NCBI GenBank assembly: GCA_039932715.1
Contig: JBDTPN010000015.1
Coordinates: 1-64,000, forward strand
Length of the DNA stretch: 64,000 nt
Direction: 5' to 3'
Source: ZC4RG30 sp039932715
GTDB lineage: Bacteria > Pseudomonadota > Gammaproteobacteria > Steroidobacterales > Steroidobacteraceae
Part shown: piece by piece, positions 1 to 7,562 of the stretch
Position numbering within the stretch: the stretch's first letter is position 1
How the letters are laid out: every line of letters starts with the position of its first letter
Made by a program: the position numbers and the translations under genes
Notes under the pieces: model-generated
What the model saw: the letters and a program-made list of their open reading frames with translations, nothing else
What the model was told of the DNA's origin: nothing
Databases searched by the model: none

Positions 1-74
1 CACTCGGGCTGCGGATAACTGCCAACCAGTGTTGTGGGGAAAAGCATCGGGCGTCCTCGGATTAAGGCTTCAGG

Positions 75-1235
75 TCAAGGCTTGAGTTGCGGCCAGGCGG
101 TGGAGTCGGCAAGTTGGGCGCGGATGTCCGCACCATGTTCATTGAGCGTGGGTGCGCGGCGCACTCCGTCGGCGTGTTGCCCATCCACCTGCACGGCCGG
201 TCGCACCATTTGCTTTGCGCTGATGGGATCGTCGATGGGCACCATGAGTCCCAGGTGTTGCACCTGCGGATCCTTGACCACGGCGTCGACCTTGTTGATG
301 GGCGCGAATGGCACGTCCGCCGTGCCCAAGCGCTCCACCCAATAGGCAACGGAGTGCTGCGAGAAGCGCTGGTCGAGCTCGCGCCCCAGCGCATCGTAGT
401 TCTCGATGCGCAGCAGGCGTGTTGCAAAGCGCGGGTCGATGGCGAGTTCGGGTGATTCCAGCGCGGTGACCAGGCCAGTCCAGAATTTCTCCAGCGACGA
501 AAGGTGAATCGCAATCAGTCCGCCATCACCGGTGCGCAGGATATGTGCCTGTGCCAGGCGCGGACGGTCCGCAGAGGCCGGCACTGTACCCAGCGCGAAA
601 TACGCCGTGAAAGGTTCGATGGCGAAATGCGCCATGGCCTCGAGCATGGAGACTTCGATCACGCGACCACGCCCGGTGCGACTGCGATCAAACAATGCGC
701 CCAGCACACCATAGGCTGCATAGATGCCGGTGATGGCATCGGCCAGCGCTGGCCCCAGGAACCGTGGCCGTTCTGGGTCCACCACCACGCTGAGGAATCC
801 GCTCAGCGCCTGGGCCACGGAATCGTAACTGGGCCGATCCACATAGGGGCCACTGCCGCCGAATCCACTGATGGAGCAATAGATCAACTTCGGATTGAGT
901 TCCTGCAGGCGCGCGGAGCCCGCGCCGAGGCGGTCCGCCGTGCCGGGACGGAAATTCTGGATGAACACATCGGCTTCGCGGATCAGGGTGTCAAACAGCG
1001 CGCGCTCACCCGGCTGCTTCATGTCCAGCGCCAGGCTGCGCTTGTTGCGGTTGTATGCCTGGAAATGCGGTGAGTAATTGTCGCCCTGGTAGGCGCGATA
1101 CGGGTCGCCATCCGGACTTTCGAGCTTGATTACATCCGCGCCCAGGTCGGCCAGCATCATGCCCGTGCAGGGCCCGGTGATGAACGTGCCCTGTTCGACA
1201 ATGCGCACGCCCTTGAGAAGATCGAGGCCTTTCAT
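75..1235 (-). CDS. Family III CoA-transferase (CaiB/BaiF type)
   Basis: A 386-residue protein that reads from end to end as a family III CoA-transferase, the class that moves CoA between an acyl-CoA donor and a carboxylic acid through an aspartyl-CoA anhydride. The opening segment with LLADLGADVIK-like wording (MMLADLGADVIKLE, about residues 27-40), the NFRPG motif near 94-98 and the ALADAITG segment around Asp166, the expected catalytic aspartate, are all present. The ATG at 1235 overlaps the stop of the upstream lyase gene in an ATGA, so the two are translationally coupled. An in-frame extension upstream exists but is only the shadow of the lyase gene. The substrate cannot be read from sequence. 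The lyase partner suggests a hydroxy- or dicarboxylic acid that is activated and then cleaved. Confident on family, not on substrate. Confidence 0.9.
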   Translation of the reverse strand: MKGLDLLKGVRIVEQGTFITGPCTGMMLADLGADVIKLESPDGDPYRAYQGDNYSPHFQAYNRNKRSLALDMKQPGERALFDTLIREADVFIQNFRPGTADRLGAGSARLQELNPKLIYCSISGFGGSGPYVDRPSYDSVAQALSGFLSVVVDPERPRFLGPALADAITGIYAAYGVLGALFDRSRTGRGRVIEVSMLEAMAHFAIEPFTAYFALGTVPASADRPRLAQAHILRTGDGGLIAIHLSSLEKFWTGLVTALESPELAIDPRFATRLLRIENYDALGRELDQRFSQHSVAYWVERLGTADVPFAPINKVDAVVKDPQVQHLGLMVPIDDPISAKQMVRPAVQVDGQHADGVRRAPTLNEHGADIRAQLADSTAWPQLKP

Positions 1236-2041
1236 GGTAGTGGGCCATCGTAGTCGATGGCCTCGGCCGCCGCATGTGACAGCACGAATCCGATGGGCTT
1301 GGTCTGTTCTTCCAGAAGATGGGCCACGAGGCTGGCGGTGCGCGCGAGTATGGGCACGCCCTTGAGCGCACCCACAGGGAATCCGGCGTCGAGCAGCACC
1401 GCAGGAATGGCGGCCGACACATTCATCACCAGTGCCTTGCCGGTCAGCTCGGGCAGCAACGCCTCTACCTGCTTGGCAGCCTTGCGATGCAAGTCGGGCA
1501 GCCCAGCCTCTGTCGCAACGGCGAACAGGCGCGTAGCCCGCGGGTCTTCGCCCTTGTGCAGAGGATGTCCATAGCCGGGAATGGGTTTGCGTGCCGCCCG
1601 CAACTCCTTGATGACGTCCGTAGCGGCGGCTTCCAGATTCAATTCGCGCGCACGCGCAACCACTTGTGCTACACCCGCGCGCGTGACTACCTCTGACAGC
1701 ATCTTTCCCGATGATTCGGCAGCGCCCAGGATCACGGACCCGCAACCCAGGATGCCGGCTGCAACGGCTCCCTGCAGCGCTTCGGGCGCAGCCGCGTAGG
1801 TCATGCGGGCGGCCTGCACGCTGGGCACCAGACCGTGTTCGGCAATGGCAACCAGGGTGGCGTCGAGCACGCGTCGCTGGGGCTCGGCCGGTAATTCACC
1901 GCAGAGCAGGAACCACAGGTATTCGGTGAAGCTCACCTTTCCTATGAGGTCCCGGCACAGGTCTTTGCCGCGCACGACGATGACGTCGGCGCTGGAAGTT
2001 GAAAGGGCAGAGCTGTGATGTTCCTGACGACCAATTTTCAT
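1232..2041 (-). CDS. Citrate-synthase-like / citryl-CoA-lyase-like protein with altered active site
   Basis: A 269-residue short citrate-synthase fold protein, about the size of citryl-CoA lyase domains and far shorter than the 431-residue citrate synthase elsewhere in this window. The segment GYGHPLHKGEDPR (156-168) matches the GFGHRVY...DPR region of citrate synthase and keeps the second catalytic histidine (His159). The first catalytic histidine, in the HGGA-E segment of citrate synthase, aligns with Ile104 in a GSVILGAAE segment. The catalytic aspartate of NVDFY aligns with Ser209 in NVSAA. It therefore probably cleaves or condenses a CoA thioester by modified chemistry, or is non-catalytic. 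It is first in a two-gene operon with the CoA-transferase, divergent from the IclR regulator, and its start codon abuts an operator-like palindrome. No good ribosome binding site is visible before the start. Confidence 0.75.
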   Translation of the reverse strand: MKIGRQEHHSSALSTSSADVIVVRGKDLCRDLIGKVSFTEYLWFLLCGELPAEPQRRVLDATLVAIAEHGLVPSVQAARMTYAAAPEALQGAVAAGILGCGSVILGAAESSGKMLSEVVTRAGVAQVVARARELNLEAAATDVIKELRAARKPIPGYGHPLHKGEDPRATRLFAVATEAGLPDLHRKAAKQVEALLPELTGKALVMNVSAAIPAVLLDAGFPVGALKGVPILARTASLVAHLLEEQTKPIGFVLSHAAAEAIDYDGPLP

Positions 2042-2042
2042 A

Positions 2043-2074
2043 TTCGTTATGCGAAAGCCTTTTCGTAGATCGAA
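2043..2074. promoter_or_regulatory. Tandem palindromic operator, probably for the divergent IclR regulator
   Basis: Two copies of the palindrome TTCG-N5-CGAA lie side by side, at 2043-2055 (TTCGTTATGCGAA) and 2062-2074 (TTCGTAGATCGAA), with centres 19 bases apart, so on nearly the same face of the helix. The first copy begins one base upstream of the start codon of the lyase gene. IclR-family regulators of the PobR/PcaU kind bind palindromes with a TTCG core, so these are good candidate sites for autoregulation and control of the catabolic operon. The palindromes are seen directly; the binding is inferred. Confidence 0.6.
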
Positions 2075-2134
2075 TATCCTGAGACTCTATGGCACTGCCT
2101 GTCAACGCACCAGGTTCGTGGGGGTCGTTAATTT

Positions 2135-2947
2135 ATGGATATGGAAGTGACTACGCCAGCCATTCGTCGCGAGGTAATGGGTGGGCTGGCCAAGGGGCTT
2201 GAGGTATTGCGCGCGTTTTCGCGCGACAAGCCCCACATGACGCTCAGCGAAGTGGCGGCGCGCGCGGGCCTGCCACCGGCGACGGCGCGGCGTTGCCTCA
2301 ACACCTTCGAGGAACTCGGCTACATCACCCGCGCTGGTCGCCAGTTCCTGCTGCGACCCAAAGTGCTGGAAATCGGCGCGGCCTATCTTGAATCCATGGA
2401 TATCGAAACGTTGACTCATACCCATCTGGAGGAGATGGCGCGTGAGACCGGCGATTCAGCCGCCTTGTCCGTGCTCGACGGCAACGAGATCATCTACGTG
2501 GCGCGTGCCTCGGTACGCACCCTGATACGCCTCGAAGCCCACGTTGGCAGCCGCTTTCCTGCGCATGCCACGTCGATGGGACGCGTGTTGCTGGCCGGGC
2601 TGAGTGCCCAGCGCCTGCACGGATATCTGTCCACCGCCAGTATCAAACCATTGACTGACCGCACGGTGACCGATCCGGCGCACCTGGAGCGACTGATAAG
2701 CGACACGCGAAATTCCGGCTACTCGGTGGTGGAGGACGAGCTGGCCTACGGTGTGATTGCGATTGCGGTGCCGGTATTCGACTCCGCTGGCCGGATTGTG
2801 GCTGCACTCAATAGCTCCAGTCATTCGAGGCGCACTGATCCGGCTATGCTGTTGAGCCAGCGATTGCCCATGCTGCAGCGGATCAGTGGCGAGATATCCA
2901 CGGAACTTGCGCGCGTACCCAGCCTGTCGCTGAGCGCGCAGACCTGA
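2135..2947 (+). CDS. IclR-family transcriptional regulator
   Basis: A 270-residue cytoplasmic DNA-binding regulator. Residues about 10-75 form the winged helix-turn-helix (GGLAKGLEVLRAF, then LSEVAARAGLPPATARRCL and LEELGYI-like wording). The remaining two thirds is the IclR effector-binding domain, with a hydrophobic core around SALSVLDGNEIIYVARA and the AHATSMGRVLLA segment typical of the PcaR/PobR branch. It is divergent from the lyase/CoA-transferase pair across a 93-base gap with two palindromes, and an alpha/beta hydrolase gene follows 7 bases after its stop. It most likely controls breakdown of a small organic or aromatic acid by the neighbouring enzymes. An alternative ATG lies at 2141. 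Family certain, ligand unknown. Confidence 0.92.
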   Translation: MDMEVTTPAIRREVMGGLAKGLEVLRAFSRDKPHMTLSEVAARAGLPPATARRCLNTFEELGYITRAGRQFLLRPKVLEIGAAYLESMDIETLTHTHLEEMARETGDSAALSVLDGNEIIYVARASVRTLIRLEAHVGSRFPAHATSMGRVLLAGLSAQRLHGYLSTASIKPLTDRTVTDPAHLERLISDTRNSGYSVVEDELAYGVIAIAVPVFDSAGRIVAALNSSSHSRRTDPAMLLSQRLPMLQRISGEISTELARVPSLSLSAQT

Positions 2948-2954
2948 TCCGGTC

Positions 2955-3755
2955 ATGAGTGCTGGCGGCGATGATCGCTTCCTGCAGCACGATGGAGCGC
3001 GCCTGCGCTGGCGCGCTCAAGGTCTGCGTAACGCGCGCGGACCGGTGCTGGTTCTGATCCATGGATGGGCGCTGTCACTGGAATACTGGGATTGCGTGCT
3101 GCCGGGCCTGGAACCCACGCGCGCGGTGCTGCGCTATGACCGACGCGGGTTTGGTCGCACGCGGGGTCCCTACGATCCGGGCAAGGCCTGCGGCGACCTG
3201 CTGGCCCTGCTCGACGCGGCGCAAATCGACAGTGCCGTGCTCGTGGGCATGTCACAGGGCGCGCGCGTGGCCATACACGCCGCGATTCGCGCCGCGCATC
3301 GTGTGGCCGCACTGGTGCTCGATGGTGCGCCCTGGTTCGAGGATGAATCCGAGCTGCCAATGGCGCGTTACCGCAAGTTGCGTGACTCGGACGGAATATT
3401 CGCACTGCGCGATGTGATACTCGAACATCCGTTGATGCAGCCGGTGCATCCCGATGCGGCGCATCGCCAACTGCTGGCCACCTGCGTTGATTTCTATAAA
3501 GGCGACGACCTTGAAGGCCAATGGACGCCGGTGCCGGACCCCGATCTCAAGTCCATCAGGCAGCCCACGCTGATCATCAACGGCGCGCAGGACAGCGATG
3601 CGCGGCTTGCCGCGGGACGCAAGCTGGGCGAGGCCATTGCGCGCGCAGATCGGCTGGAGTTGCACGGCGCAGGCCACCTGGCGGCGCTCGACAATCCGGA
3701 TGAGTGGGTGCATGCGGTGCTGGGATTTACCGCAGCGAAACAGCCATGGAAATGA
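2955..3755 (+). CDS. Alpha/beta-fold hydrolase
   Basis: A 266-residue soluble alpha/beta hydrolase. The oxyanion-hole segment LIHGW (35-39), the nucleophile elbow GMSQG with Ser100, a late aspartate in NGAQDSD and a histidine in GAGHLAAL complete a catalytic triad. Overall look is close to 3-oxoadipate enol-lactonase and other small ester or lactone hydrolases, which fits its place directly behind an IclR regulator and opposite a CoA-ester operon, but the substrate is not determined. It starts 7 bases after the regulator stop, and its own stop overlaps the starts of the next small gene, so the three genes are likely one transcript. Confidence 0.85.
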   Translation: MSAGGDDRFLQHDGARLRWRAQGLRNARGPVLVLIHGWALSLEYWDCVLPGLEPTRAVLRYDRRGFGRTRGPYDPGKACGDLLALLDAAQIDSAVLVGMSQGARVAIHAAIRAAHRVAALVLDGAPWFEDESELPMARYRKLRDSDGIFALRDVILEHPLMQPVHPDAAHRQLLATCVDFYKGDDLEGQWTPVPDPDLKSIRQPTLIINGAQDSDARLAAGRKLGEAIARADRLELHGAGHLAALDNPDEWVHAVLGFTAAKQPWK

Positions 3756-4126
3756 TGCCGGCGCAATTGCGGGCACTGCTGCTGGATCTTTTCGGACCGG
3801 CCATCGACGACGTAAAGATTGTCGAGTATTCGTGGATCAATGCACTGCATGGCTGGCCGCGGGCGGTGACGCGCCACCGGCGTATCTACCTGCGCTGGAG
3901 CGCGGCCATGTTCTACGCCGACACCGACCTGGTGCTGCATGAGTACTTCCATGTGCTGCGGCAATGGAGGCCGCGGCGAATGACGCTGGCGCGATATCTG
4001 CGCATGTCCCTGCGCTATGGCTACTGGAACAACCCTTACGAAATCCATGCGCGGCGTTTCGCGGCCCGGCATCGTCATCGATGCCCGGGGCAGGGCGCCA
4101 GGCGGCCGGTTCTATACCAGCAGTGA
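3746..4126 (+). CDS. Small HExxH putative zinc metallopeptidase-like protein
   Basis: A protein of up to 126 residues with an HEYFH motif (His65, Glu66, His69) and a following glutamate in NPYEIHAR (Glu99), the spacing expected of gluzincin-type zinc sites. There is no signal peptide or membrane span, so it should be cytoplasmic. The arrangement recalls DUF4157-like small metallopeptidase domains, but no protease activity can be claimed. Three in-frame ATGs at 3746, 3752 and 3755 are possible; the one at 3752 forms an ATGA with the hydrolase stop and suggests translational coupling. The last 15 bases overlap the end of the convergent ABC permease gene. The Arg- and His-rich tail is probably unstructured. 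Confidence 0.6.
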   Translation: MEMMPAQLRALLLDLFGPAIDDVKIVEYSWINALHGWPRAVTRHRRIYLRWSAAMFYADTDLVLHEYFHVLRQWRPRRMTLARYLRMSLRYGYWNNPYEIHARRFAARHRHRCPGQGARRPVLYQQ

Positions 4127-5290
4127 CTCGCGGCGATAAACGCGCGCTGCAACCATGACCAGCAACACGCCCAGTAAAAGGCTGCTGGCTACCGAAACCA
4201 GCACCTGCAGGGGATGGAGCTGTTCCGCGCGTAGCACTGCGGTAATCAGGAAATGCTGCGAGAGGCTGGGCACGGCCATCAATGGCAGGCTGGGCGCCAG
4301 GTTCATGAGGCTGGCAAACACCAGCGGCAATGTAGGCACCAGCTGCAGAACGCCAAGCCAGGCCTGCGCCTCGCGGGTGCTGCGTGCCTGTGCCGCGACC
4401 AGGGTCATCAGCGCCGCCAGCAGTGGTATTAGGGGTGCCGTTACCGCGATCAGGGCCAGCGCCGTGCGGGGGTCGAGGTTGGCGCTCATGCCGAACTGCT
4501 CAAGGTCGAGGCGGCTCAGGGCGAGGAACAGCGCCGCGGTGGTGATGGAAAGCGACAGCAGCATGTAGGCGCAGGTAGCCAGCAGCTTGCCGCACAGCAG
4601 CGCTTCGCGCGGCACCGGGGTGGCCAGCAGAGGCTCCAGCGTTCCACGATCACGCTCGCCGACGGTGCTGTCCATGGCCAGATACATGCCACCGGTCAGT
4701 AGCGACAGCACCAAAAAGAAACTCAACATGCCCAGTACCAGCAGCGCACGTGACGCTGGCGTCGACACGTCGATGTTCTGCAGCACCACTGGCACCAGCA
4801 ATCGCGCATCCACGCCGCGCAGTGCCAGGCGCTGGGTGGCTATCTGCTGCCCATGCTGGTTGATCAATGTGCGAATGCGCGCCACCTCGCGCGTATCGGT
4901 GTTGCGCGAGGTGTCCGTATACAGGCGCAATGGCGCAGGTGCGCCCGAAGCCAGCCGTGCGCCGTAGTCGGCGGGCACTTCCAGCACGGCCTTGGCCTTG
5001 CGATCCGCGACCATGCTGCGCGCGACGGCAGCGTCGCCTTTTATATCGAGCACAACCACCTGGTGGGATTCCAGAAACCTGACCAGGTTGGGCGCGCCCG
5101 CGGAATTGATCATGCGCAGTTCGACTGCCGTCTCTATGGCGCGTGTGCGATCGAGTGCGAACTGCAGCATCAGGCTGAAGAAAATCGGGCCGAACAAAGG
5201 CCCGAACAGCAGGGCCATCATTACCGTGCGCCGGTCGCGCAGGTTCTCGAGGAACTCCTTCACGAACACGGTGAGCGTGGCGCGCATCAC
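4112..5290 (-). CDS. ABC-2 type exporter permease (NatB-like)
   Basis: A 392-residue inner-membrane permease. One transmembrane helix near the N-terminus (about 20-45) is followed by a large periplasmic domain (about 50-175) and then five or six closely spaced helices from about 180 to the end. This is the NatB/ABC-2 plan. The cytoplasmic coupling segment with ERDRGTLEPLLATPV (about 215-230) is characteristic. It overlaps the upstream ATPase gene by four bases (ATGA). The product should form the membrane part of a NatAB-like exporter; the sodium specificity of Bacillus NatAB need not apply. Confidence 0.88.
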   Translation of the reverse strand: MMRATLTVFVKEFLENLRDRRTVMMALLFGPLFGPIFFSLMLQFALDRTRAIETAVELRMINSAGAPNLVRFLESHQVVVLDIKGDAAVARSMVADRKAKAVLEVPADYGARLASGAPAPLRLYTDTSRNTDTREVARIRTLINQHGQQIATQRLALRGVDARLLVPVVLQNIDVSTPASRALLVLGMLSFFLVLSLLTGGMYLAMDSTVGERDRGTLEPLLATPVPREALLCGKLLATCAYMLLSLSITTAALFLALSRLDLEQFGMSANLDPRTALALIAVTAPLIPLLAALMTLVAAQARSTREAQAWLGVLQLVPTLPLVFASLMNLAPSLPLMAVPSLSQHFLITAVLRAEQLHPLQVLVSVASSLLLGVLLVMVAARVYRRESLLV

Positions 5291-6018
5291 GTATCGTCCC
5301 CATTTACGCCGGTCAGCGCCACAAACGCATCCTCGAAGGAGTCTGCACCGGTGGCCGCGCGCAGTTCCTCGGGGCTGCCCTGCGCCACCACGGTGCCGCG
5401 GGCGATCACCACGGCGTCATCGCACAGCAACGCGACTTCCTGCATGACATGGCTGGAGAACAATATGCATTGGCCCTGGTCACGCAGGCGCTGCAGCAGG
5501 GCGCGCAGCTTGCGCACCGCGGGCACGTCCAGTCCATTGGTGGGTTCGTCGAGGATCAGGTTGCGTGGCGCGTGCACCAGTGCGCGCGCCAGTGCCGTCT
5601 TGAGCCGTTGGCCTTGAGAAAATCCCTTGGCCCGCCGGGTAGCGATGTCTTCCAGTTCCAGCAGCGTCAGCAGTTCGTCGGCACGCCGTCGCGCCGCAAT
5701 GCTGCTCAAGCCCGCCAGGCGCCCGAAATACTCGATGTTCTCGCGCGCCGTCAAGGAAGGATAAAGGCCCGCATTGTGCGGCAGCACGCCCAGTCGTCGG
5801 CGCACGGCCACGTTTTCCTGTTCGACCAGTTCGCCATCGATGAATGCCGAACCGCTGTCAGGTTTGAGTGTGGAATAAAGAATGCGCAGCGTGGTGCTCT
5901 TGCCTGCGCCGTTGGGACCCAGCAGGCCGGTGATGCGTCCGTCCCCGGCGCGAAAGCTCACACCATTGAGCGCCTGCACCGCGCCAAACCGCTTCACCAA
6001 TTGCCTGGCTTCTATCAT
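5287..6018 (-). CDS. ABC exporter ATP-binding protein (NatA-like)
   Basis: A 243-residue nucleotide-binding subunit with Walker A GPNGAGKST (about 34-42), a degenerate signature FSQGQR, Walker B LILDEPTNGLD and the H-loop SSHVMQE. The FSQGQR signature and short length fit the NatA group of exporters that pair with ABC-2 permeases. The ATG at 6018 is chosen because it overlaps the stop of the upstream peptidase gene (ATGA) and because the protein then begins with a beta-strand matching the family start; a longer in-frame reading to 6075 lies inside the peptidase gene. It is co-transcribed with the permease that follows it. Confidence 0.92.
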   Translation of the reverse strand: MIEARQLVKRFGAVQALNGVSFRAGDGRITGLLGPNGAGKSTTLRILYSTLKPDSGSAFIDGELVEQENVAVRRRLGVLPHNAGLYPSLTARENIEYFGRLAGLSSIAARRRADELLTLLELEDIATRRAKGFSQGQRLKTALARALVHAPRNLILDEPTNGLDVPAVRKLRALLQRLRDQGQCILFSSHVMQEVALLCDDAVVIARGTVVAQGSPEELRAATGADSFEDAFVALTGVNGDDT

Positions 6019-7523
6019 GGCCCCGGACCGTTCAACGACAGGAAAAACGGTGGCGCCTGCAGCTTGTCGACACAATGCGTGTCCAGGTGCAGCGGGCCGC
6101 CTGCCTGTTGCAGGAAGTCGGCCATCACGCGGTCAACACAGGGCTGCACCAGTTGGCCGTGTCCCTGGTCCTTGAGTTTGAGATGCACCGCATTCTGGAA
6201 ACCCTTTGCCGCCGCATCACCAAACGACTCTGGCGTGACCGGGTCGGCGGTGCCGGACATCAGCAGTGCAGGCACCTTGCTGGCCAGCGGCGCGTGGAAA
6301 TCCGCATCGATGGGTCCGCGCGGCCAGTCCATGCACAGTGCGCGCAGCGCATCGAGCTGCGCCACGCCCAGGAAGGTCGCGGCCAGCTGTTGACGTTCCT
6401 CGGGGCTCTCCTTGAAGAAGGGAACGTCCTCGGTGCACACCACGCTGTTGTGCATGCCATAGGACAGCACATCGTCATACTGCTCGGCCGTCAGCAGAAA
6501 CTGCGAGGCCAGCGGCGTGAACTGCTGATCGTGATTGGCCATGTGCAGGGCCAGTGGCAACAACGCAGCCTGGTCCGCGGTGTATTCCGCCAGTCGCAGT
6601 GCGCCGGCAAGGATGTTTTCCGAGAACTCGAGCTGCAGCGGCTTGCCGCTGCGCGGGTCTGCGAGCGTGATCGGGATGGTGCTGGCGGCCAGCTTCTCGC
6701 GCAACTGCTGGTAATCCAGTTGCGGGTCGCCGAACTCCTTCGTGCACGCAGCGTCAGCCCGGCACCTGGCGAAGATGTGCTGCAACGCGCCTTCTGCATC
6801 CAGCGGTGTGGTAGGGCCCAGCACCTGCGTGGGTGGCACGACGCCGTCGAGGATCAGTGCGCGCGTGCGCGCCGGAAAGCGCCGCGCATAATGTTGCGCC
6901 ACCCGCGTCCCGTACGAACTGCCGTAGAGGCTGATGCGCTCATAGCCCAGTGCCGCGCGCACCTCGTCCAGATCACGCACCGCGACGCTGGTGGTGTACT
7001 GCGACAGCTCATGGTCCTTTGCCAGCTGGTCGCGACATTCGCCCATGATGCGCGCGGTTTCCTGGTCACTGATATCCCACATCTGCTGCTCGTCGAAGGG
7101 GCAGTTGAGCGGATGGGATCTTCCCGTGCCGCGCTGGTCGATAAGCACGATGTCGCGATTGCGGTTGACCATGGCGAAGGCAGGCGCGACACCGGCATAA
7201 AACGTCGTCGCCCCCAGGCCTGGGCCACCGGCCAATACGAACAGGGGATCCTCTGCCCGCTTGCGGCTGAGGGCGGGAATGCGGGCCACGAACAGCGCCA
7301 GCTTGCGACCGGGTTTGTCGCGATTCTCTGCCACGCTGACCCGGCCGCATTCGGCGGCAAAAGAAGCCAGGCCCAGCGGATGCTCGAGCCGGCAGGGGAC
7401 CATCTTGATGGCGGGGGCGATTTCTGCCCCGGCAGCGGGAAAAGCCAGGATTGCTGTGGCAGCGAGCGCGATTAGGGCTGTTGCGGCAGTGTCTTGGCGT
7501 GGCACGGGTGCGCACCATACCAT
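6015..7523 (-). CDS. Secreted alpha/beta hydrolase, peptidase S33 (tripeptidyl aminopeptidase/proline iminopeptidase-like)
   Basis: A 502-residue exported serine peptidase of the S33 clan. A hydrophobic signal segment (about 14-32) ends at an AAGA-type cleavage site. The oxyanion segment LAGGPGLG (97-104), DQRGTGRS (129-136), nucleophile elbow GSSYG (Ser203), an aspartate in SGTADPVTP and a C-terminal histidine in DQGHGQL complete the fold, and the TAP-like C-terminal domain is present. Expected to release amino acids or short peptides from peptide N-termini in the periplasm or outside. It heads an operon with the NatAB-like exporter through a four-base overlap, which is an unusual partnership. 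It is divergent from mnmG with only 39 bases between the starts. Confidence 0.85.
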   Translation of the reverse strand: MVWCAPVPRQDTAATALIALAATAILAFPAAGAEIAPAIKMVPCRLEHPLGLASFAAECGRVSVAENRDKPGRKLALFVARIPALSRKRAEDPLFVLAGGPGLGATTFYAGVAPAFAMVNRNRDIVLIDQRGTGRSHPLNCPFDEQQMWDISDQETARIMGECRDQLAKDHELSQYTTSVAVRDLDEVRAALGYERISLYGSSYGTRVAQHYARRFPARTRALILDGVVPPTQVLGPTTPLDAEGALQHIFARCRADAACTKEFGDPQLDYQQLREKLAASTIPITLADPRSGKPLQLEFSENILAGALRLAEYTADQAALLPLALHMANHDQQFTPLASQFLLTAEQYDDVLSYGMHNSVVCTEDVPFFKESPEERQQLAATFLGVAQLDALRALCMDWPRGPIDADFHAPLASKVPALLMSGTADPVTPESFGDAAAKGFQNAVHLKLKDQGHGQLVQPCVDRVMADFLQQAGGPLHLDTHCVDKLQAPPFFLSLNGPGP

Positions 7524-7562
7524 TCCGGGCCGTCAGGCAGGGGTTGAGGATTACAATGCAGC

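Noticed and set aside
1..74. Feature at the left edge
   Set aside because: Only 74 bases after the CoA-transferase stop; no gene, repeat or terminator seen.
62..514. Open frame of 150 codons antisense-phase to the CoA-transferase
   Set aside because: Same strand, different frame inside a well-supported gene; no domain wording, only GC-rich frame openness.
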